From positions 806,001 to 870,000 of the forward strand of contig NZ_JACVFB010000001.1 in assembly GCF_014529945.1 (NCBI RefSeq): a DNA stretch of 64,000 nt, in the 5' to 3' direction. Source of the DNA: Chitinophaga varians (GTDB lineage Bacteria; Bacteroidota; Bacteroidia; Chitinophagales; Chitinophagaceae). A program made the translations under genes and the position numbers. This document shows positions 31,901 through 42,772 of the stretch, in pieces. The notes beneath the pieces are model-generated. The model worked only from the letters and a program-made list of their open reading frames with translations. It searched no databases and was not told the DNA's origin. Position 1 is the stretch's first letter, and the number at the start of each line of letters is the position of its first letter.

Positions 31901-34900
31901 TACAGACTACGCCACATTAGGTGGTACCGCTACCATCCCGGCCGGCCAGCCTTTTGTGATCGTACCGGTAGCTGTGATAAATGATGATCTGCTGGAACTG
32001 ACCGAAACCGTGGATATGACCATTACCGGCGGCACCGGCGGGGGCAAGGCTTATACTGCCAGCACCACCAATGGTACTGCTACCGTCAATATCCTCGATG
32101 ATGACAATACCGCGGCCAACCGCGTACTGAGCGTTACCAATAATGGCAATGCCGCAGAGCCAGGCACCAACGGCGGATTTAAAATCAGCCTGCCAGGCAC
32201 TATCAAGCCGTCAGAAGCCATCACCGTTACTTATACCATTGGCGGATCAGCCACCGGTGGCAAAGACTATGATGTACTGACAGGTACGGCGATCATTCCT
32301 ATCGGTCAGACCAGTGTAACCGTTGACGTGAATGTGATTGACGACAAGATCATTGAAGGCCAGGAAGATGTTACACTTGCCATTGCCGGCGGTACCAGCA
32401 CCAACTTTGCTTACACCGCCAGCACTACCAACGGCAACGCCCTGGTAACGATAGATGACGATGACAACATCGCCGCCAACCAGGTGCTGACTGTCATCAA
32501 AAAAGCAGATGCCGCAGAACCGGCCACCCATGGTAGCTTTGAGGTAAGCCTGCCTACAGGTTATACTTCTGCCAGAGATATCACCGTGACTTACAACGTG
32601 ACCGGCACGGCCACTTCCGGTGTAGATTATCAGGCCCTGGGCACCATCACCATCCCGGCCAATCAACCCAGTGTTATCGTTCCTGTGAACGTGAAAGATG
32701 ATAAGATCATGGAACCGACAGAGACGGTAGACCTGGCGATCACCGGTGGTAGTGACACTAAATACACCTATACCATAGCTGCCGGCGCAGGTACTGCTAC
32801 CGTGAACATCGCGGATGATGACTACGCCAATAACAGCAAGGTAGTGTTGCTCACGAAAGTGTCCGACGCAATAGAAGGTAGCACCAAAGGCCAGTACAAG
32901 GTTTCCCTGGCGCCGAATGTGACCAGCTCAGAAGATGTGGTGATTGATTTCTCTGTTGCCGGAACAGCTGACCGCGGCCCTGATTATAATTTACTGAATC
33001 TCACCGCCGGTAAGATCGTAATACCAGCAGGCGCCAATGAGGTATTCATCGATGTAGATGCACTGGCTGACTCGAAAGTGGAAGGACCGGAAACCGTGAT
33101 ACTGACACTTACCAGCGCTAACGCAGGAAGCTTACCATTTACCATAGATCCATCCGGCAACGGAGCGGTCGTGAACATCATCGATGCCGACGCGGCCTCC
33201 AGCACGCCGATACAGATCATCGCCGGCACCAACGCTGCCGAACCAGCTACTAACGGCACCTTTACCGTACAGCTGGCAGGTGGCACTACGTCTGCATGGC
33301 CTGTGACGGTTGGATACAAAATATCCGGTACCGCTAGTTCCGGTGTAGACTATGAAGCACTGGGCGATATCACTATACCAGCCGGTACGCCATCTGTACC
33401 GCTCACACTCAAAGTGCTGGACGACAAGATCATTGAGCTGAATGAAACGGTGACCATTACCCTCCTGTCGGGTAGTGCCAGTGATGGAACCAATGCTTAT
33501 ATCTTCCCGCCAGACCCGGCTAAGAACGAGATTACCCTGACTATCGCGGATGATGACGCTGCTGTTGCGGCCAACCGGGTACTGAAAGTGGTGAAAAATG
33601 AAGACGCCGCAGAACCGGCCACCAATGGTTCTTACACTGTCAGCCTGCCGGGTACTTATACCTCCGCAGCGCCGATCACGCTGAACTATACAATGAGTGG
33701 CGCTGCCAGCAATGCGGATTATACCATCAGCACCGTCACCATGCCGGCCAATACCAACAGCTTTACCATTCCGTTGGTAGTGACGGATGATAAGATCATC
33801 GAGCCTACAGAAGACGCTATATTGACGCTCTCCGGTGGTAAAGATGGTAACGGCTTCGACTATACGGCAGATCCGGCTGGCAACAACGCCACTGTGAACA
33901 TCGCCGATGATGACAATACCGCGGCCAACCGCGTACTGTCTGTGAAGAAAACAGCCGATGGCGCTGAACCGGGCACTCCTGGTGAGTTTACCATCAGTCT
34001 GCCTGCCGGTTACACCGCATCGGAAGACATCAACGTTACTTACACCATCGCTGGCTCCGCCACTGCTGATGACGACTATACAGCCCTGACAGGTACCGTG
34101 ACGATACCTAAGGGAGGGACCGGTAGCGTAACCGTAGCCGTACCGGTGAAAAATGACTTCACCATAGAAGGCACAGAGACCGTGGAGATGACCCTGACCG
34201 GTGGCACCAGCGCTATCAGCAACTGGGCCTTTACTCCGGCACCGGGTAATAACATCGCTACTGTCAACATCGCCGATGACGACAATATCGCGGCCAACCA
34301 GGTACTGAGCATCAAAAAGAAAACGGATGCCGCAGAACCAGGTACCAATGGCGCCTTCACCATCAGCCTGCCTGCGAATATCAATTCATCTAAGCCCATC
34401 ACCGTGACTTATACCATAGCGGGAAGTGCTGAAAATGGAAAAGATTACGCAACGCTCACCGGTACCGTGACGATACCTGCCTATGCAAATAGTGTAGACG
34501 TCCCCGTTACCGTGTTGCCTGATAAGATCATAGAAGGCCTGGAAACCGTGGACCTCACCCTTACCGGTGGTAAATCTCCGGACTTTACTTTCACCGTGAG
34601 CCCGACAGATTTCAAAGCCACCGTGGACATTGCGGACGATGACGACATCCCGGCCAACCGGGTACTGAGTGTTATCAACGCGGGTGATGCCGCAGAACCA
34701 GGCACTAACGGCCGATTCTACATCAGCCTGCCTGCCGGTTACACCGCGGCAGTGCCGGTGACAGTGACCTACACCGTAGCTGGCACCGCTACTGCGGATG
34801 ACGACTACACCGCCCTTACCAAAACGGCGATCATAGGAGTGGGCGACGAAGGAGTATATGTAGCGGTTAACGTGAAGGACGATAAGATCATCGAGCCTAC

Positions 34901-37900
34901 AGAGAACGTGGACCTGACTATCTCCGGCGGCACCGGCGCTGCGCCATACACCGCCAGCCCCACCAAGGGTACCGCTACCGTGAACATCACCGATAACGAC
35001 AGTGCGCCGGGCAACCTGGTACTGTCTGTGACCAGGGTGTCCGACGGCGCGGAACCAGCCACCAACGGCGCATTCCGTATCAGTCTGCCTGCAGGATATA
35101 CCACGTCAGAAGCTATCACCGTGCGTTATAGCATTGCGGGCAGCGCAACGAATGGCGATGACTATGCGGCCCTCGCCGGCACCACCATCATCCCGGCCAA
35201 CGCCGATGGTGTGACAGTAGATGTGACCGTCGCCGATGATAAGATCATCGAAAACACCGAAAACGTAGAGCTGACCCTCATCGACGGCAAAAGCACCAGC
35301 TTCCTCTTCACGCCTGGCGCTACCAGCGGCATCGCGTCCCTGGATATCGTAGACGACGACGCCACAGCACTGGTGCTGAGCATTAAGAAGAAAGCTGACG
35401 CAGCAGAACCGGGTACGAATGGGGCCTTTACCATCAGTCTGCCTACAGGATATACCATAGCAGAACCGATCACCGTACACTACAACATCAGTGGCAGCGC
35501 TACCGCAGGTGACGACTACAATACATTGAGCGGCACCATCCTGCTGCCTGCCGGTATGCCCGGATCTGTAGACCTGGATGTAATCGTGAAGAACGACAAG
35601 ATCATTGAGCCAACAGAAGATGTGATCGTTACCTTAACAGGTGGCACCAGCGCTAACTTCAGCCTGGTGGCCAGCAGTACCGAGGGTAGTGCTAAAGTGA
35701 ATATCGCCGACGACGAAAGTGCTGATCCGGCCAACCTGGTACTGGGTATCGTGAAACATGCAGACGGCGCAGAACCGGCTACCAACGGCGCCTTCAGAGT
35801 GGGTCTGCCAACCGGCATCACCGCTTCAGAGCCTATCACGGTGAACTACACCATCGCGGGTACCTCTACCGCTACCGCAGGCGCTGACTACGCCGCCTTA
35901 AGCGGAAAAGTGATCATCCCGGCAGGTACAGACAGCGTGGACATTGTAGTGGCTGTAGCAGATGATAAGATCATCGAGCCAACAGAAACTGTGATCGCCA
36001 CCCTCGCAGGCGGCACCTCCAACAGCTTTACCTTCACTGGTAACAGCAACGCCACCGTGAACATCGCTGATGATGATAATGTTGCAGCCAACCTTGTGTT
36101 GACAGTGACAAAAGCCGGCGACGGAGCAGAGCCGAACGTGAACGGCGCATTCCTTATCAGTCTGCCTGCAGGTTACACCGCTTCTGAACCTATCACGGTG
36201 AACTTCAGCGTAGCTGGCAGCGCCACACCTGGTGACGACTATACAGCCCTGGGCACCACCGCCGTGATCCCTGCCAATACACCGAATGTTACCGTCGTGG
36301 TACCGGTGATAGATGACCAACTGTTGGAAATCACTGAAACCGTGGAAATGACCCTCAACGGCGGCAGCTCTGCCAGCTCCGTATACACCGGCAATAGCAT
36401 GGCCACCGTGAATATCGCAGACGATGATAACACACCGGGCAGCCGTGTACTGTCGGTGACGAAAACCGCCGATGCGGCAGAACCAGGCACCAATGGCGAA
36501 TTCACCATCAGCCTGCCGGCCAATATCAAAGCATCTGAAGCCATCACCGTACACTATAATATCACAGGCAGCGCCACAGCAGGGGATGACTACACCGCCC
36601 TGACCGGCACCGCCATCATCCCTGCCGGTGGCGACAAGGTAACGGTATCCGTGCCAGTCATCGATGATAAGATCATTGAAACCACCGAAGCCGTGGAGAT
36701 GACCCTGACCGGCGGTACCAGCACCAACTTCAGCTACACGGCCAGCACTACCAACGGCAAGGCTACCGTGAACATAGCAGACGATGATAATGTGGCAGCA
36801 AACCTGATCATTATCGTGAGAGACCCGGTTGACGGCGCAGAACCGGCTACCAACGGCTCCTTCACCGTAAGTCTGCCTACTGGTTACACCGCTTCAGAAG
36901 ACATCACCGTACACTATACCGTCGGTGGCACTGCCACAGCAGGTGTCGACTATACAGCCCTGAGCGGCAGTGTGGTCATCCCTAAAGGAACACCAGGCAG
37001 CGCACCGGTAGTGGTAAACATCATCGACGATAAGATCATCGAAAAAACAGAAAAAGTAATATTGACGGCCACAGGGGCTACTTCCACCAGCTTTACGCTC
37101 GTGGCAAGCAGCACCAAGGGAAGCGACAGCGTAAACATCGCAGACGATGACGACATCGCCGCTAACCGGGTGCTGAGCGTAACGAACCATGGCAATGCAG
37201 CAGAGCCGTCCACCAATGGCAGCTTCGCTATCAGCCTGCCTAAGGGAGTAACCTCGGCCGAAGATATTACCGTCAACTATACCATCGCAGCGGCATCTAC
37301 CGCTATCGCCGGCACCGACTATGATGCCCTCAGCGGTACGATAGTCATCCCGGCAGGAAAAGACACCGTGTTCGTTCCGGTGAATGTGATCAACGATCAG
37401 ATCATTGAGAAAACAGAAGACGTGATCATGGACCTGACCGGTGGCAACTCAGCCAGCTTCAGCTTCACCGCCAGCGCGACCAACGGCAATGCTACGGTGA
37501 CCATCGCTGATGACGACGACAACCCGGCCAACCGCGTACTGTCTGTCAGAAAAACAGCTGACGCCGCAGAACCAGGCACTCCGGGCGAATTCACCATCAG
37601 TCTGCCTGTCGGTATCACCGCAGCAGAAGATATCACGGTGAATTACAATATCACTGGCAGCGCCCAAAATGGTACTGACTACGCTAACCTCACCGGCAGC
37701 GTGATCATTCCGAAAGGATCAACCGGCAGCGTGGTAGTACCGGTAACCGTCACCGATGATCAGATCATTGAAGGCACGGAAAACGTGACCCTGACACTGA
37801 CCGGCGGCAGCTCTACCAGCTTCACCTACACCGCCAGCACCACCAACGGCAACGCTACGGTGGATATCGCGGACGACGACGCCACCACCGCTAACCGGGT

Positions 37901-40900
37901 ATTGACGGTGACCAATAATAATGACGCAGCAGAACCAGGTACCCACGGCGGCTTCAAAATCAGCCTCCCGGCCAATATCACTTCTGCTGAACCGATCACC
38001 GTGAACTACACCATCACCGGTTCCGCTACCGCAGATGTTGATTACAAAGCCATCACCGGCGTGATCACCATACCGGCCAATCAGCCAGGTAGTGTAATCG
38101 TACCCGTGACAGTGATCGACGATAAAATAATAGAACAGACAGAAACCGTGGTCCTGACGCTGAACGGCGGTGCATCCGGCACCTTCACCTTCACCGGTAA
38201 CAACAACGCTACCGTGAATATTGCTGATGACGACGACATAGCCGCCAACCGCGTGCTGACAGTGACGAAAGCCAACGACGGCGCAGAACCGTCCACTCCG
38301 GGTATGTTCACGATACATCTGCCTAAAGGCATCACCGTGTCCGAAGCCGTGACCGTGAATTATACCATCGGCGGCAGCGCCACCCCTGGTAAAGACTACT
38401 CCGCACTGGGCGGCACAGCCATCATCCCGATCGGTCAGGACAGCGTGAACGTAATGGTACCGGTACTGGACGATAAACTGATAGAAAAAACAGAAACAGT
38501 GGACATGACACTGGCTGGCGGCTCTTCTGCCCACTTTACCTTCACCGGTAACAACAGTGCCACGGTGAATATTATGGATGATGACGACATCGCCACTAAC
38601 CGTGTACTGACCGTGACTGCTACCAAAGATGGCGCAGAACCGCTGACACCAGGTGAATTCACCATCAGCCTGCCAAACGGTATCGCTTCCTCCGAAGCCA
38701 TCACCGTGAGCTATACCATCAGCGGCACCGCTACCGCCGGCGCAGACTACACCGCCCTCACCGGCACGGTGATCATCCCTGCCGAAGTGGACAAAGTGAC
38801 CGTTGCAGTACCAGTGCTGGACGACCAGTTCCTGGAAGGCACCGAGACCGTGGTAATGACCCTCACCGGTGGTACCAGCACCAGCTTCGTCTTTACCGGC
38901 AGCAACAGTGCAACGGTGAACATCATAGACGATGAAGACACGCCGGCCAACCGCACGCTGAACATCGTGAAGAAAGCAGATGCCGCAGAACCAGGTACCA
39001 ATGGCGCCTTCACGGTGAGTCTCCCGAACGGCATCCGTGCCTCCGAAGACATCAAAGTGAACTACACCATCAGCGGTACCGCCACCAGTGGCGATGACTA
39101 TGTGGCCATCACCGGAACAGTCATCATTCCTCAGGGCAGCACGGGCGTAGACGTACCGGTTACCGTAGTGAATGACCTGGTGATTGAGCAAACAGAAAAC
39201 GTGATCATGACACTGAACGGCGGCACCTCCGCCAGACTGACGTACACCGGCAACGGCAGCGCTACCGTGGACATCGCGGACGATGAAAGCATCACGCCTG
39301 CCAGCATGGTACTGAGCATCACCAAAGATACCGATGGGGCAGAACCGTCTACCAACGGTGGCTTTAAAATAAGCCTGCCTGCCAACATCACTTCATCAGA
39401 AGGGATCACGGTGAACTACACCATAGCAGGTACCGCTACCGCCGGCGCAGACTACACCGCCCTCACCGGTACCGCCTTCATCCCGGCAGGTAAAAACGAG
39501 GTAGTCGTTCCCGTGATAGTGATAGACGACCAGATCATCGAGGTGACAGAAACGGTGGACGTTACCCTCAACGGGGGCACTTCAGACCACTTCACCTTCA
39601 CCGGTAATGGCGCCGCCACCGTCAATATCACGGATGATGAAACCACCACGCCGGCCAAACTGGTGCTGACCGTTACCAAAGGCGAAGATGCAGCAGAACC
39701 GTCCACTAACGGCTTCTTCACCATCAAGCTGCCGAAAGGCGTTACTTCTTCGGAAGATATCACGGTAAACTATACCGTAGCAGGTGAGGCTACCGCTAAC
39801 GCAGATTACGACGCACTTACCGGTTCCGTTATCATTCCGGCAGGTAAAGACAGTGTCAATATCATCGTCAATGTAAAAGATGATAAAATAATAGAAGGTA
39901 CCGAGCGGGTGATACTGACACAGACCAGCGCTACCTCAGCACACTTCACGCTCACTGCCGCAGGCAGCGCTACGGTGAACATCCTCGATGATGAAACCAT
40001 CGATGCTAACCTGGTGCTGAATGTGACCAGAGAAGCGGATGGCGCTGAACCGTCTACCAACGGCAGCTTTAAAATCAGCCTCCCGGCAGGTGTGACTGCT
40101 GCCATGGACATCACCGCCACCTACACCGTAGCAGGCACTGCTACCGCTGGTGGAGACTACACCGCCCTCACCGGCACAGTAGTGATCACCGCAGGTCAGG
40201 ACGGAGCCACCATACCGGTTGCTGTTATCGACGACCAGCTGATTGAAGGAGATGAAACCGTAGTCATCACCGGCACCGGCGGCACAGCAGGCAGCCTCGT
40301 CTTCAAACCAGGCGCTACTAACGTGGCCACCGTGACCATCGCAGATGATGACAACACCAACCTGGACCTGGAAGTAACAGCCAGCAAGCCTAATGCGGCA
40401 GAACCGTCTACCCCGGGTGAATTCACCATCAGCATCGCCAGCGGTAAAATACCAACGGCAGACGTCACCGTATACTATACCGTGGCAGGTAGCGCTACCG
40501 CAGGCAGCGACTATACAGCCCTCACCGGCACCGCCACCATCCTTGCAGGTAAAACCAGTGTAACCGTACCAGTGATCGTATCCGATGATGACCTGATAGA
40601 ACCGGTAGAAAACGTGGTACTCACCATCACCAATGGTAAATCTGGTAACATCAACTTCCCGGCAGGGGCTAACAAAACGGCAACAGTCAACATCGCCGAT
40701 GATGACAATACAGATCTGAGCCTGATCGTGACCGCCAGCAAACCGGATGCAGTGGAACCAGGCGTGAACGGAGAGTTCACCATCAGCCTGGCCAGCGGCA
40801 AACGTACCGCAGACCCGATCACCATACAATACATGATCAGCGGCAGCGCTACACCGGATGCTGACTACACCGCGATTACCGGTAAGATCACCATCCCGGC

Positions 40901-41714
40901 AGGTGCAACAAGTGTAACCGTTCCCGTGAATGTGCTGAACGACAATGAAGTAGAGACACCTGAAACCGTGATATTCATGCTCACCGGCGGAACATCCAAC
41001 AGCTACACCTTCACCACAGGTGCTGCGAAGGAAGCCACTGTCACCATCACCGATACCGATAAAATGGCCGGTGACCTGATCGTGACCAAAGAGATCGTTG
41101 CCCCGGCAACAGGACCTTACCGCATGGGCCAGAACCTCACTTACCGCATCACCGTCAGGAACGCCGGTAACATACCAGTGACCAACGTGAGAGCAGAAGA
41201 CCGTCTGCCGGTACAACTGGACGTGCCTACCAACACTTCCGCGGAAAGAGGGGAAGTAGTGGTATCACCGGCAACGAAACTGGTAGAATGGAACATCGGT
41301 GACCTCGCAGTAGGCGCCTCCGTACAAATGACGCTGACCACCCGCGTAATTGAAGGCGGACAGCTCATCAACGAAGCAACCGCCTACAGCACCAACATGC
41401 CGGACGCCGACAGCACCAACAACAAGGGAGTGTCCAGTGTGGCGATAGAAGGTTCCGACCTGTCCTTCCCGAACGTGATCACGCCGAACGGTGATGGTAA
41501 AAACGAAAGATTCATCATCGGAGGACTGGAGAAATACCCGGGATCAGCTATTTACATCTACAACCGTTGGGGAAGTATGGTATATCAATCCAAAGATTAC
41601 CGCAACGACTGGAACGGTTCTAACCTGAACGAAGCAACCTACTACTATATCCTGGAAGTAAGGAAGCCGGATGGTATCAAGAAGTATAAAGGCTGGATAA
41701 CAATTTTACGGTAA
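16941..41714 (+). CDS. Giant T9SS-exported surface adhesin with LamG-like and Calx-beta repeats
   Basis: A single uninterrupted frame encodes 8257 residues. In order: a signal peptide ([19 protein letters not shown]), a beta-helix-like region (about 40-600), seven LamG-like/DUF8202-like modules of about 400 residues (about 672-3540), a spacer domain, 36 Calx-beta domains of about 120 residues (about 3729-8042), a DUF11-like domain ([12 protein letters not shown]) and an 86-residue gliding-type (type B) C-terminal signal. Calx-beta repeats are built around acidic Ca-binding loops (ADDDN), so the rod should be stiffened by calcium. The layout resembles SprB-type gliding adhesins and other very large Bacteroidota adhesins, though the repeats differ. 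PorP/SprF and PorE-like genes follow at 37 and 19 bp. It should be moved across the outer membrane by T9SS and act in adhesion, gliding or polysaccharide binding; which one is inference. Confidence 0.93.
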   Translation: MMSLLNNVMTPESRFFSKSCKRLLLALFGMMTTVAATAGTFPVTNTNDVGPGSFRQAILDANAAGAGPHDIVFNVHGQITLATSLPTITVKKLTIDGQNRITLYSTGVNPVINPFVINADSVTIRNFTVQNNGDINVDIFPNTTGITIENIRSFSTVGNNLNSFMRVQGASNKLTVRNITSTDVEPAGASTLPPHIGRAFYFTGGTQTDLIMDNIQLSTANNTRGGEGIVFRDAGVNGFTLTNSNISGFQNAVVLNNTGGAVETANNVLFRNVTIDSLWSGISQGIYCDFIATNFDINRTTVDLDVIGADDDGDYAFRFVNTATNITLDTININEVDLWSIWFNGAASNITINKAVIENRIPGIYAGSHILFSTTVNGFTCTNSVLNGDKLGTTDDSDAGIYFTGAATGVTIDNVTFNEFDADGINVTGAATNFQLTNSKFTKNTDGIEFYNDAPRNNVDIINSAFYDQGRSGIVINGANAVTDVDLKGDTVVNSTNHGIWFYGAAAGVTDSQIDGCVVHDNGGAGIITVTPTKVIITNNSIYNNMLAGISLAGGNCNYTFAAGKTPVLVSSTPMGGGQYQLQLTIPNITAGAQYTVDIYANDPATNKTSGQYYVTSLTGLSAGTSTQTITYNAGPGVTGLGFWTATLRIPANTCGTSEFGNSISMAAKGPACVSNGVVAWYRADQAVNGVNWGDISGNANHMTVVGDPDNTTGMVNFNPAIYYDGNDAHVVPAAASVAGAYSIMGMGLLEGSQTGRVFTSSTSNELMGWHAGLENRAYVEGWIDQGNAVTAKGKLYSFERAASGAYEFKSNGVLRKNGPTSSATGWTLDVGGNAYAEYSKIFIPEVFIYNRDLTPAEMQRIESYMALKYGITLNNGATDYINSDGTVQIWTAAANAGYGKRITGIGREDCAMLSQKQSLSQDSGIVTIALGSAIAASNAANATNFTQDKAFFAFSDNGGTTGYFTAVTSANANQRMGRVWRVQKTASWDNSQQITLQLAGGAGNNYLLISTDAAFGTVTKELKLNGTGTVTLSAADLANGAYFTFGQQQRYPGGVANNLQAWVKADAGTTVADGNILKWQDQAVQREWPLNTTTSVGWAKNAINYNPAVNFLGDNFFTVPKFTESFTAGEIFSVQYSNTPATATAPSFPFEFGGDASALTAQHYPYNGYVYTHFGTNARPGYSFGSLNIQKAHILNNWSAPGNWALNFDGKTIGSSTTFPVSFSRGAALNSAIGAGHGSIFNGRMAEVILYNRQLNATERSQVNSYLALKYALTLKTAAGATTDYLASDGTTKMWTATKNTGYGERITGIGRDDNGTLLQKQSLSQLDGANVTISIGTALAAANSENTTDVANDLSFFTFSDNGQPATYSQGVTGLGNVTARMGRIYKIDRTNWATSSIRLGLTGGNNTNYLLVSNDETFGAGDKVYALDANGQLTLGSDLLPDGAFFTFANAQAGPAGVAGGLEVWARADSGVVISGGNASQWKEMSASGRTWTVFNGVALPWKAASFNFNPGISFVGTGTGGSYFILQPEIANTFTAGEVFSIQTSNVDNTGNAMYPFEFGGTYAGGAAFYNYTNNNQFTYFGTNTGRMNFPYPAGVSVRNAHMLNIWSAPNDWAAGVDGKVLLTVNPNAVNFLSPANNKDYIGAGHNAVHNGDIPEVILYSRKLTTVERQQVQSYMALRYGLTLGIGTPMDYLASDGTTTMWKAATGGAYAKHIIGIGRDDKGMLLQKQSIAADTGIITISAGAAIAASNKANATTITNDLSFFTFGDDGAATTYLTPVTGLNTVNSRMTRIFKAQKTNWADQNITLKVAGGNARTYLLVSADNTFGAGDVAYPLNADGTVTLNSSQLADGAYFTFARNVTGPNGVTNGVTFWLRADDGMSGGSNWTDYSSKGNDAVQAVVGSQPITDAKAFNFNYGLVFDGTDDYLDINTTRIDPSTATIFAVASGSGFSTVRELVGSGAESAAHGMEFRMVNSGQQQFLENAAAVVAVGGLATFQANKPYIFSVTQASNTPNGIRMFGNYKLDNQGTINLTPLTQNLVSIGSRSIAGRGLFWMGGMGEVVAYNRILSDAERQSVESYLSLKYGITMNEGATDYLATDGSKYWTADAIYKARITGIGRDDATALNTKQSLSVDTGYVTLSLGSNIPLTNEQNSNTITNDKSFFVFGDNGQSATSYTTIVSGTNATRRLPRVWKVGKTNWTDQNITLKANATGTKVYMLISTDPTFATVTQELPLNADKTITLSSSQLPNGIYFTFGATVKYPGGVASSNMLWLRADIATSATADNTPISSWNDYSSNGNNVAQATAANQPIYMDNAANNLNFNPVVRFNGAPHAMTGNSFLKTGTYNAAYAFYAGSQASANQTVIFTEPAPVAGTNQFTLHATWSDNVVYWDAPFLNNRLTYNVGDITNQVILWTATSNLSLAANKQFIYKNGVNVAAGNKTDVITGGGKPFQLGWNTSSYNGRMGDVIVYTNALTPVEEQKVNSYMAIKYGITLNNGATNYLATDGSTVWNAATNTGYGNYITGIGRDDAEDLNQKQSRNTMSGMQLAIGLNSLSETNNSNANAFTADKSYMVWGDNAGSGLFKTALTGHPVANYRMARVWKVQKSGTVGTVQVAVPYDALPNAAQTYLIVSNDATFDGTDQFIPVTAMTLNGVKHYAANVDLANGQYFTYGASIKTPGGVVGTSLWLRADAGTSSTTDNSAINGWTDYASDLNNGTQATAVNQPLYMRNATTNANFNPVVKFDGADFLNLDINKLPMGTSARTFFGAGSLSTLTGNGYIIGYGGNTTSQGVGLAAIGGNGTADFVGWANDVTSAAGYWQPNVFNEMVGVWAGNGGNATLYGKMQKLGGPLAKAWNTTTGGAQIGSPPWDIAQSWKGNIGEVIVYPTALSTNELQRVSTYLAIKYGYTMDQTTPVDYLATDGTTKVWDATANATYKNNITGIGRDDVEGLTQKQSQNINTGLQPIVGLGAIAADNLSNTNTFSADKSYMVWGDDGAATTFTTAITGNPAVTNRMTRIWKVQESGTVGTVNIAVRRDQLPKIATTPYLVVSNDATFDGTDQFIQLSATDVNGVASYATNLDLTNGQYFTFASFVTAPGGVANEMLWVKADADLLVNANNQVEQWINQAGSMVTELRAAPVAHTDPIAASADIINVPNGINFNPTVDFSGAIGKSLKGNAGISWNSTPNMSIFSVSSPEGPVVNGLGGIFATNGEWSASANAGRGLLYTSGINYALDGGGCLVAPSYPPYLGPNVVRGEYVSANNGLNGNTWLNGKKGTLGNNCATQAGGSFFEIGGRTTDNTAYDNRIFNGKIPEVIVYKTALTATEAQQVESYLGVKYGITLDQSTAQNYLATDGSVIWNATANNAYKTNIFGIGRDDREALAQKQSHSIHPGSILTIGMRTIAATNADNGNTFGADKSYLMLGSNSNALTVAGTDLPVGSCIPERLTQEWKTQFTNYDISSQPLSLQFNLNGITVKGTAATDFTILVDEDGDGNFATGTVSEIPATSFNGGVVSFDNISTLKDGVVFTLVTSHLQRTANLVPDATVRTVASTCIDKGTLYFIDPSDANKYIASITLNGNTMDVTKLSALVDVNRDMNAALGKNSGTDYGTQLMRRLVQISYTGADLTQNGGVTLRLFWNPAEKTNAQNMLSGTRGVTGAQRWAWFKHTGDIAATLADLTPSALANINELTPSATGQQDGVEYVEFSGIQNFSTFGGVTTATGVLAITKGQDGKEGAQNGSFNVSLPGTVTATEDITVNYTVTGSAANGVDYTTLTGTMTFPAGSNSAPLNVVVTDDNILELTEDVTVTLNAASGVTSGNAYIISSTQSAATVNIEDNDANDPAKTTAGIVWVADAREPNTNGSFYVSLPPNVTSSEDITVNYAVAGDATPGADYIPLSGSVLIPAGQPGATVLVQVNDDQLLEKPETVIASITGGSSAHFTLTPRAGAITATVNIIDDENTPANLVLSIAKANDAAEPATNGGFIISLPANVKSTEPITVSYSVSGTAIGGSDYNTLTGTVLFPANQPSVALPVSVINDDLIENLETVDVKLIGGTSSSFTFTASTTNGTATVNIADDDNTAANRVLSIKKTTDAAEPATNGLFTISLPGTIKSSEPVTITYTSSGTATSGVDYAALGTTVLLPAGQNSITLPITVIDDKIIEKTENVIATVTGGTSNSFTFTVSSTEASATADITDDDNTPANRVLSIVNDGGDASEPATNSKFTISLPKGATAADNITAVEPITVNYAITGTAINGTDYATLTGTAIILAGDNSVTVPVTVINDQLMELTEDVTLTITGGSSSSFAFTASPTNGNATVNILDDDNTPANRVLSITKTNDGAEPATNALFTISLPSGVIPSEDIKVTYTIAGTATNGTDYTTLTGIATIPKGKDNVTVPVVVTNDLLIEGTEDVVLTLTGGSSANFAYTLNPSQTTATANIADDDDNAANRVLSVTNNGDAAEPATNGEFKISLPAGVTSTRPITVNYSIGGTATAGADYTALTGTAVIPANQPFVVVPVTVANDNIIELTETVVMTITGGTGGGAPYTAAPGATTATVNIADDDNTPANRVVKVVATRDGAEGGTSIRFDFSLASGADISQPIKINYTVTGSAILGTDYNGITANHFDGTAILSPGATVSTSIVGNIVDDKIIEGTENVVITITDASSTDFTFTPDPAATTATGNILDNDDAFRVISIKPRMDAAEPATSGAYSIGLPAGYSAAVPITVTYSIAGSATPGVDYATLSGTAVIPAYTEGLDVFVNPIDDQLIENTENVVATLTGVSNTGYTISTTNASAVVNIDDDDNSAANRVLSITKVSDLAEPATDGSFKVSLPGIIKTSEDVTIHYAVTGTAVNGTDYTTLTGTVLLPKGENNVLIPVAIQDDKIIEGTENVTLTLTDGKSTSFVFTVSPTNGSASADIADDDDDAANRVLSVTKDSDAAEPSTNGGFKISLPAGVTSTQPVTVNYSIAGTAIGGTDYATLGGTATIPAGQPFVIVPVAVINDDLLELTETVDMTITGGTGGGKAYTASTTNGTATVNILDDDNTAANRVLSVTNNGNAAEPGTNGGFKISLPGTIKPSEAITVTYTIGGSATGGKDYDVLTGTAIIPIGQTSVTVDVNVIDDKIIEGQEDVTLAIAGGTSTNFAYTASTTNGNALVTIDDDDNIAANQVLTVIKKADAAEPATHGSFEVSLPTGYTSARDITVTYNVTGTATSGVDYQALGTITIPANQPSVIVPVNVKDDKIMEPTETVDLAITGGSDTKYTYTIAAGAGTATVNIADDDYANNSKVVLLTKVSDAIEGSTKGQYKVSLAPNVTSSEDVVIDFSVAGTADRGPDYNLLNLTAGKIVIPAGANEVFIDVDALADSKVEGPETVILTLTSANAGSLPFTIDPSGNGAVVNIIDADAASSTPIQIIAGTNAAEPATNGTFTVQLAGGTTSAWPVTVGYKISGTASSGVDYEALGDITIPAGTPSVPLTLKVLDDKIIELNETVTITLLSGSASDGTNAYIFPPDPAKNEITLTIADDDAAVAANRVLKVVKNEDAAEPATNGSYTVSLPGTYTSAAPITLNYTMSGAASNADYTISTVTMPANTNSFTIPLVVTDDKIIEPTEDAILTLSGGKDGNGFDYTADPAGNNATVNIADDDNTAANRVLSVKKTADGAEPGTPGEFTISLPAGYTASEDINVTYTIAGSATADDDYTALTGTVTIPKGGTGSVTVAVPVKNDFTIEGTETVEMTLTGGTSAISNWAFTPAPGNNIATVNIADDDNIAANQVLSIKKKTDAAEPGTNGAFTISLPANINSSKPITVTYTIAGSAENGKDYATLTGTVTIPAYANSVDVPVTVLPDKIIEGLETVDLTLTGGKSPDFTFTVSPTDFKATVDIADDDDIPANRVLSVINAGDAAEPGTNGRFYISLPAGYTAAVPVTVTYTVAGTATADDDYTALTKTAIIGVGDEGVYVAVNVKDDKIIEPTENVDLTISGGTGAAPYTASPTKGTATVNITDNDSAPGNLVLSVTRVSDGAEPATNGAFRISLPAGYTTSEAITVRYSIAGSATNGDDYAALAGTTIIPANADGVTVDVTVADDKIIENTENVELTLIDGKSTSFLFTPGATSGIASLDIVDDDATALVLSIKKKADAAEPGTNGAFTISLPTGYTIAEPITVHYNISGSATAGDDYNTLSGTILLPAGMPGSVDLDVIVKNDKIIEPTEDVIVTLTGGTSANFSLVASSTEGSAKVNIADDESADPANLVLGIVKHADGAEPATNGAFRVGLPTGITASEPITVNYTIAGTSTATAGADYAALSGKVIIPAGTDSVDIVVAVADDKIIEPTETVIATLAGGTSNSFTFTGNSNATVNIADDDNVAANLVLTVTKAGDGAEPNVNGAFLISLPAGYTASEPITVNFSVAGSATPGDDYTALGTTAVIPANTPNVTVVVPVIDDQLLEITETVEMTLNGGSSASSVYTGNSMATVNIADDDNTPGSRVLSVTKTADAAEPGTNGEFTISLPANIKASEAITVHYNITGSATAGDDYTALTGTAIIPAGGDKVTVSVPVIDDKIIETTEAVEMTLTGGTSTNFSYTASTTNGKATVNIADDDNVAANLIIIVRDPVDGAEPATNGSFTVSLPTGYTASEDITVHYTVGGTATAGVDYTALSGSVVIPKGTPGSAPVVVNIIDDKIIEKTEKVILTATGATSTSFTLVASSTKGSDSVNIADDDDIAANRVLSVTNHGNAAEPSTNGSFAISLPKGVTSAEDITVNYTIAAASTAIAGTDYDALSGTIVIPAGKDTVFVPVNVINDQIIEKTEDVIMDLTGGNSASFSFTASATNGNATVTIADDDDNPANRVLSVRKTADAAEPGTPGEFTISLPVGITAAEDITVNYNITGSAQNGTDYANLTGSVIIPKGSTGSVVVPVTVTDDQIIEGTENVTLTLTGGSSTSFTYTASTTNGNATVDIADDDATTANRVLTVTNNNDAAEPGTHGGFKISLPANITSAEPITVNYTITGSATADVDYKAITGVITIPANQPGSVIVPVTVIDDKIIEQTETVVLTLNGGASGTFTFTGNNNATVNIADDDDIAANRVLTVTKANDGAEPSTPGMFTIHLPKGITVSEAVTVNYTIGGSATPGKDYSALGGTAIIPIGQDSVNVMVPVLDDKLIEKTETVDMTLAGGSSAHFTFTGNNSATVNIMDDDDIATNRVLTVTATKDGAEPLTPGEFTISLPNGIASSEAITVSYTISGTATAGADYTALTGTVIIPAEVDKVTVAVPVLDDQFLEGTETVVMTLTGGTSTSFVFTGSNSATVNIIDDEDTPANRTLNIVKKADAAEPGTNGAFTVSLPNGIRASEDIKVNYTISGTATSGDDYVAITGTVIIPQGSTGVDVPVTVVNDLVIEQTENVIMTLNGGTSARLTYTGNGSATVDIADDESITPASMVLSITKDTDGAEPSTNGGFKISLPANITSSEGITVNYTIAGTATAGADYTALTGTAFIPAGKNEVVVPVIVIDDQIIEVTETVDVTLNGGTSDHFTFTGNGAATVNITDDETTTPAKLVLTVTKGEDAAEPSTNGFFTIKLPKGVTSSEDITVNYTVAGEATANADYDALTGSVIIPAGKDSVNIIVNVKDDKIIEGTERVILTQTSATSAHFTLTAAGSATVNILDDETIDANLVLNVTREADGAEPSTNGSFKISLPAGVTAAMDITATYTVAGTATAGGDYTALTGTVVITAGQDGATIPVAVIDDQLIEGDETVVITGTGGTAGSLVFKPGATNVATVTIADDDNTNLDLEVTASKPNAAEPSTPGEFTISIASGKIPTADVTVYYTVAGSATAGSDYTALTGTATILAGKTSVTVPVIVSDDDLIEPVENVVLTITNGKSGNINFPAGANKTATVNIADDDNTDLSLIVTASKPDAVEPGVNGEFTISLASGKRTADPITIQYMISGSATPDADYTAITGKITIPAGATSVTVPVNVLNDNEVETPETVIFMLTGGTSNSYTFTTGAAKEATVTITDTDKMAGDLIVTKEIVAPATGPYRMGQNLTYRITVRNAGNIPVTNVRAEDRLPVQLDVPTNTSAERGEVVVSPATKLVEWNIGDLAVGASVQMTLTTRVIEGGQLINEATAYSTNMPDADSTNNKGVSSVAIEGSDLSFPNVITPNGDGKNERFIIGGLEKYPGSAIYIYNRWGSMVYQSKDYRNDWNGSNLNEATYYYILEVRKPDGIKKYKGWITILR
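18955..27560 (+). repeat. Seven tandem LamG-like plus DUF8202-like modules within the giant adhesin
   Basis: Units start near 18955, 20091, 21307, 22531, 23733, 24989 and 26239, about 1.2 kb each. Each opens with a GGVxxxLxxWxxAD lectin-like start and later has [18 protein letters not shown], then GIGRDDxxxLxQKQS, an acidic DKSFFxFGDNG stretch and a final DGAYFTF strand. The GIGR(D/E)D motif occurs exactly seven times. The names LamG and DUF8202 are my recognition from motifs. Confidence 0.85.
28126..41065 (+). repeat. Array of 36 Calx-beta repeats within the giant adhesin
   Basis: I count 36 units by the AEPxTNGxFxISLP start and the NIADDDN end; the mean length is about 359 bp (120 residues). 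Units 8 and 14 lack the usual EPATNG start, and the last two carry ISIASGK-type variants. Typical internal landmarks are [19 protein letters not shown] and [13 protein letters not shown]. The coding repeat is strong enough to leave exact DNA matches between distant units. Confidence 0.88.
41455..41714 (+). other. Type B T9SS / gliding-motility C-terminal signal region
   Basis: The last 86 residues contain [29 protein letters not shown] and YYYILEV, the hallmark of CHU_C-type (type B) signals. In known systems these need a SprF-like partner, which is encoded next. Confidence 0.93.
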
Positions 41715-41751
41715 GAGATAACAATTATATCTGCTACAAAAAAAGTAAAAG

Positions 41752-42753
41752 ATGCAAAAAGTACTCAGAGCGGGAATAATGGTCTTGCTGCTGGCAATAA
41801 GTATGAGGAGCGTGGCGCAACAGAACATACAGTTCAGCCAGTATATCTTCAACGGGTTAAGTGTTAACCCTGCCTATGCAGGCTACAAGGAGGACTTGTA
41901 TGTGAATGCCATTTATCGTCATCAGTGGGCCGGATTCCCCGGAGCACCCCGTACGGGCGGCGTTTCCGTCGACGGGGTGACGCCCGCCAGCGATAAGAAA
42001 GTGGGCCTGGGACTGCAAATGTTGTTTGATAAATCAGGACCGCAGGACGCGTTGTCGCTCTATGGTTCTTACTCGTACCGCATTCCGCTGGACGATGAAG
42101 ATACCCGCCGGCTTTGCCTCGGTATAGGCGCCGGCGTTACCCAGTACTCTATCGATGGTACGGCACTGCAATACATCGATAATGAAGACGCGGCCATACC
42201 GCTGGGTAAAAAGAGCGTATGGGTGCCCGATGCCCGCTTCGGGATCTATTATTATACGCCCCGCTTTTATGCCGGCGCGTCTGTGATGGACCTGTTTTCA
42301 CTCTATACCGATGCGTCGCGCTACAACTGGAAAGGCAACAACTATTCCACCATCCGTAAAACACAGCACCTGTATATTACCACCGGTGCTATGTTTCCGC
42401 TGGGAGAGAACCTGCAGCTGAAACCTTCGATCCTGATCAAAGAAGATTTTAAAGGTCCTACCAACGTGGACATTAACGCCTTCCTGCTGATCGGAGAGAA
42501 GCTGTGGGTAGGTGCTTCTTACCGTACCGGCGTGGGCATATGGAGAAAAACCAATCTGCAGAAAGACCTGAGTGAACTGGATGCTGCCAGCGTGATGGTA
42601 GAGTTCTACGCCACAGAAAAGCTGCGTATCGGTTATGCCTACGACCTGACCATCAACAAAATGGCCGGTTATCAGGGAGGTTCCCATGAAATATCACTGG
42701 GCTTCCTGATCCCTTCGAAAAACTATACGGTGAAGAACCCCCGCTATTTTTAA
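41752..42753 (+). CDS. Type IX secretion PorP/SprF-family outer-membrane protein
   Basis: The 333-residue protein has a signal peptide ending near SVAQQ and the family signature FSQYIFNGLSVNPAYAG just after it, then repeated beta strands of a predicted outer-membrane barrel, ending in aromatic PRYF. Length and pattern match PorP/SprF. In Flavobacterium, SprF is needed for the surface delivery of SprB, an adhesin with a type B signal; here the gene follows such an adhesin by 37 bp, so it most likely serves that protein. No terminator lies between them. The family is firm; the partner is inferred from position. Confidence 0.95.
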   Translation: MQKVLRAGIMVLLLAISMRSVAQQNIQFSQYIFNGLSVNPAYAGYKEDLYVNAIYRHQWAGFPGAPRTGGVSVDGVTPASDKKVGLGLQMLFDKSGPQDALSLYGSYSYRIPLDDEDTRRLCLGIGAGVTQYSIDGTALQYIDNEDAAIPLGKKSVWVPDARFGIYYYTPRFYAGASVMDLFSLYTDASRYNWKGNNYSTIRKTQHLYITTGAMFPLGENLQLKPSILIKEDFKGPTNVDINAFLLIGEKLWVGASYRTGVGIWRKTNLQKDLSELDAASVMVEFYATEKLRIGYAYDLTINKMAGYQGGSHEISLGFLIPSKNYTVKNPRYF

Positions 42754-42772
42754 ACTTTAGTTACTACCCACT

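Noticed and set aside
28126-41065. CRISPR-like array from regular spacing
   Set aside because: The period is about 360 bp and the whole unit is coding and protein-conserved. There are no short identical repeats with unique spacers.
17097-41371. Many long minus-strand frames inside the giant adhesin gene, up to 490 codons
   Set aside because: They are periodic shadows of the repeats, are rich in residues expected from reading biased codons backwards, lack start contexts and domains, and repeat with the 360-bp unit.
16941-41714. Assembly artefact or fusion of several genes
   Set aside because: The frame has no stop over 8257 codons, module boundaries are regular, and only one signal peptide and one C-terminal signal are present.
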